This document shows, piece by piece, positions 61,040 to 64,000 of a stretch of DNA of 64,000 nucleotides (position 1 is the stretch's first letter; each line of letters begins with the position of its first letter). The notes beneath the pieces were generated by a model. It searched no databases, was not told the origin of the DNA, and saw nothing but the letters and a program-made list of their open reading frames with translations. Source of the DNA: Balanoglossus misakiensis (Eukaryota > Hemichordata); assembly GCA_040954595.2 (NCBI GenBank), contig CM082587.2, forward strand, positions 6,262,001-6,326,000, in the 5' to 3' direction. The position numbers were made by a program, and so were the translations under genes.

Positions 61040-61869
61040 TTTCCCCTTTTATGTAATCCTCGTTCGCAGTTTAGAAATAAAGCGTGAGGGAACATTGCAG
61101 CTTCGAAAGTCTTCTTCGAAATTTTGTCAATACAATCGCTCAATATTTGATTTTAAAATATTATAATAATACGTGACTTGGCATAATTTGAAATAGAGGT
61201 CATTACTGTGAATAAAATGACGAAAGTCCAAGTAGTATTGCACGAGGTCGATCATTGGTGATAAGTTTATTTTAGCAGGACTTCGTGTTTTGTGAAAAGG
61301 GCTTGCCCCAATGATCTTTAAATTACATTTTTATAGGGAATCAAGACATTTATTTGGTATAAAAAAATTGGCCCACTAAAACTTTAAACCAATTAGACTA
61401 TCGGAAATGAACATTGCTTGGTAACCATACACTACTATTAAGCTACATTACAATTGGTCAATGTTCAGTCATGTGATTCATTATCAAACGCCGCCGATTT
61501 CCCCGTTTGTTTGTTTCATTTGAAAGCTACAGATATAGAGATCGCAATATTTGCCCGATTAATGAAGAAGATATCACCATTTTATACGAGAGCAATAAAA
61601 TGTCGACTGGTAACTGTAAAAGTATGCCTAAATCCAAACTCCGATACATGTATGAGTGCCCGAAGCCCCGCCCACTTTATATTCACATGTTGTCTGTTTC
61701 ACAGTGTTTGTATTCATAATCATTCTGTAATTGTTTGCCCTGGATACGGAGGTCCTAGGCTGTAGTAACGTGGTAGTGGCTTCGTACAGGGGATCCGTTT
61801 AGTGATCTGACTCACATTTCTGGGGCAATAAACGGCGATACACGGATATCGAAGTGTTATCGTACAAAT
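61040..61869. promoter_or_regulatory. Divergent promoter region of PIGK (-) and AK5 (+)
   Basis: Only 830 bp separates the two start codons, so a shared or overlapping promoter is likely. No TATA box stands out near either ATG. The same head-to-head arrangement is found in human, as I recall. Confidence 0.5.
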
Positions 61870-61929
61870 ATGACGACCGAAGACACAAAAGCATATCTCT
61901 CGGCGCGGGAAATCCCGCAGCTTTTTGAG
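61870..61929 (+). CDS. AK5: Adenylate kinase 5, first coding exon; continues beyond the right edge
   Basis: ATG at 61870; the exon encodes MTTEDTKAYLSAREIPQLFE and ends before donor gtgagttt, phase 0. Human AK5 starts almost the same way (AKEYLARREIPQLFE). This is a Dpy-30-like docking helix ahead of two nucleoside-monophosphate kinase domains. Identification rests on 20 residues plus the position next to PIGK, which matches human. I found no second exon before 64000. Confidence 0.85.
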
Positions 61930-64000
61930 GTGAGTTTCGGCGTAAGGGACTCGTCCGTCGACCCGATTGATTCCTACCCGATTCCGTGTGGATGTGATCA
62001 CAACTCACAAACCACCACCGCGATCGACACATATGAATACTGTTTGTGTAACAACGCTGTCATTTTTGCTTGTATGATGTCAACATTGGCATGACATTAA
62101 TCTTGAGACAAAATTAATATAAAATCATTTTCAAATACGGTTCCGAGACGATTGTGCCAGCGATCGCCGACCAGATGTGACCCCGGCCCACCGATCGTAT
62201 ATAGCTATCACATTCTGTATTTTTACATGTACACAACCAAGGTCTAACTGTGATATTATGCGCCGATTTGTCTTCAATCATCAGTATCTTCTACCACACA
62301 CGAGTTAGTTGTAGTAACAGAAAACCGTGTTGTTTATATGCATGTACCGGGAAAGGCAGTCAACATGCATCAAAGTGTCAATTTACCATAGGCAGCCGTA
62401 CAGTTTTATACGTTCATTCCCATCAGGAACAGTACGCTATTGTAATTATATTTCCAAATAATTTTATTACATAAACGAACTATTTGTTCCCCAAAACATG
62501 AAGTTATCACACATAAAATTTGGAGCGTCGTATCGGCGATCGGCCGAACGTCTCCATGCGATGGAAAGGACACGTCCTTGAGAATGTTTTCAAGAGCGAT
62601 ATCAGAACTGGTCAACTGTCGTATCGAGTTTCATGTAAACATGGTGATTTCTTTGTCAAAGAGGCGTAAGAGCAAAGAGAGAAATGTTGATTCTTTTCCG
62701 CCGTCGCAACCCATGCAGAAAATGAAATCAAAATAACCACAGAGGCGATGCCATTAATTATGTATATGAACCCAGCGAGTTGTGTAATACATTGTATTGT
62801 ACGGTATCAAAGGCCTCTTGGTATGTTAAAACTCTTCACTATACTATTGGAGTGGTGAATTGTATATAGAAATACATGTACAAGCCTTCAAAGTTGGAAA
62901 ATATTTAAGTCTTAGTTCAACTCTGAGATGAAATTGACATTCATATTTAAATTTTAGAATTAACTCAATGTAATTAACCTATCCCAAATCCTATAATCAG
63001 ATGTTTACAGAAACAACATGGAATTTGAAAACAGCAATATTATTAATAATAACATTACATGTCCTGAAAAACTCTAATAATATTGATTTGTCAGACACAG
63101 AGCCTGGATATACATGTAATGACAGAGGCTTGACTGTGTTATCTAAAGTGCAAACCTATCTTTGTTTTATATAGCAGTATTAGCTAATCTGATCAGTGAT
63201 AATCAATAGTTGTATACATATACTTGAGTGTAAATATCAATATCAGTGTTAGTTGTGCAAACATTAAATCACATGCATGTTGATTTCATTGTACATTCGT
63301 CATAGAAAATACACACATTTTGTTTCTCTTAGATTCAGAAAAATATGAAACTGAGCCACTTAGAAGTTCAGTGAATATCAATTCATCAAAAGCAAACAAA
63401 GTCGGGTGATATCAATTTATTTTGTAGATATAGGACATGAATTAAAACACTTAACTGTCTATAAGTATATACATGAATGTGTGGCAATTTTTCTGTCTTT
63501 TAATGTGTGGCATTTTGTTGGGAGGGGGTTAATTTTAATAGCTCTGATCCTGAATATGATCCAGGTCAGTTTAAGGTACAGAAATGAATGATTCTAATTT
63601 TATCTGAAAGATGCATAATGTATGAAAGGTAAAAAAATTAAATAAATATCTGTTCACTCAAGGGGTTGTTTAAGAATATGAAGTGTCCCTGTTTCCATGG
63701 AGACAGGAAATTAAAGTGACGTTAAGGAAATATAGTAATATTACTAAACTATGCGTTGTTGGAACAAGATAGGAAGTGTGCATGGCAGAGGTTATCATTA
63801 TCAAGCTGAACAGGATATGTGTAAAAATGAAGTTGATGAAGACTACGTAAAACACATTGACCTGAGCGAAATGTGTGTATTGGCTGCTATTGCTGGTTGG
63901 TTCAAAGTATATTTTACCAGTGCTCAGTATTAGTGTTTAAAAACCCAGAACACCATATCATCACCTTGCATCTCTGATCCATGTTGCGATATTCAGTCTG
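61930..64000. other. First intron of AK5 (partial)
   Basis: A/T-rich non-coding DNA after the AK5 first exon. I found no exon matching the kinase domains, and no repeat worth naming. Confidence 0.6.

Noticed and set aside
63751-63933. 60-residue plus-strand frame as a second AK5 exon
   Set aside because: It does not resemble the conserved AK5 sequence that follows the first exon, and no suitable acceptor precedes it.

Overview
This is eukaryotic nuclear DNA from an invertebrate chordate, most probably a lancelet (Branchiostoma-like). The genes are split into short exons with GT-AG introns. Their products are close to vertebrate orthologues, and the window includes an ST6GALNAC-type sialyltransferase, a family typical of deuterostomes. 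There are no bacterial operons or CRISPR arrays. The species is inferred from gene content and not proven.

Layout from left to right: (1) 169-14219, minus: the 5' half of non-erythroid alpha-spectrin, with 19 constitutive exons and three candidate in-frame microexons. (2) 22.8-29.1 kb, plus: a complete Polycomb-like gene (PHF1/MTF2/PHF19 family), head to head with spectrin across a region holding a YY1-type motif. (3) 30035-33031, minus: a small three-exon gene whose product resembles a bacterial domain of unknown function (DUF6973-like). (4) 33536-33608, minus: tRNA-Val(AAC). (5) 35927-43358, minus: a nine-exon gene joining a MyD88/TLR-type TIR domain to a TMEM268-type membrane protein. (6) 45068-50171, minus: ER mannosidase I (MAN1B1). 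(7) 52053-55492, plus: an ST6GALNAC-type sialyltransferase. (8) 57596-61039, minus: PIGK, the GPI-transamidase protease. (9) 61870 onward, plus: first exon of adenylate kinase 5. The remainder is introns, intergenic DNA, small inverted-repeat transposons and simple repeats.

These genes do not form one pathway. MAN1B1, the sialyltransferase and PIGK act in the secretory pathway (N-glycan trimming/ERAD, Golgi sialylation, GPI anchoring). The order and orientation ST6GALNAC(+), PIGK(-), AK5(+) match human 1p31 as I know it. SPTAN1, PHF19, TMEM268, MAN1B1 and ST6GALNAC4/6 lie on human 9q, so the window looks like an unduplicated ancestor of a vertebrate paralogon.

The most unusual items are the TIR-TMEM268 fusion, the eukaryotic DUF6973-like gene, and the alpha-spectrin microexons encoding D-x-K-N-L-K insertions. 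Exon boundaries were worked out by hand from splice consensus, reading phase and remembered family similarity. No alignment or search was run.
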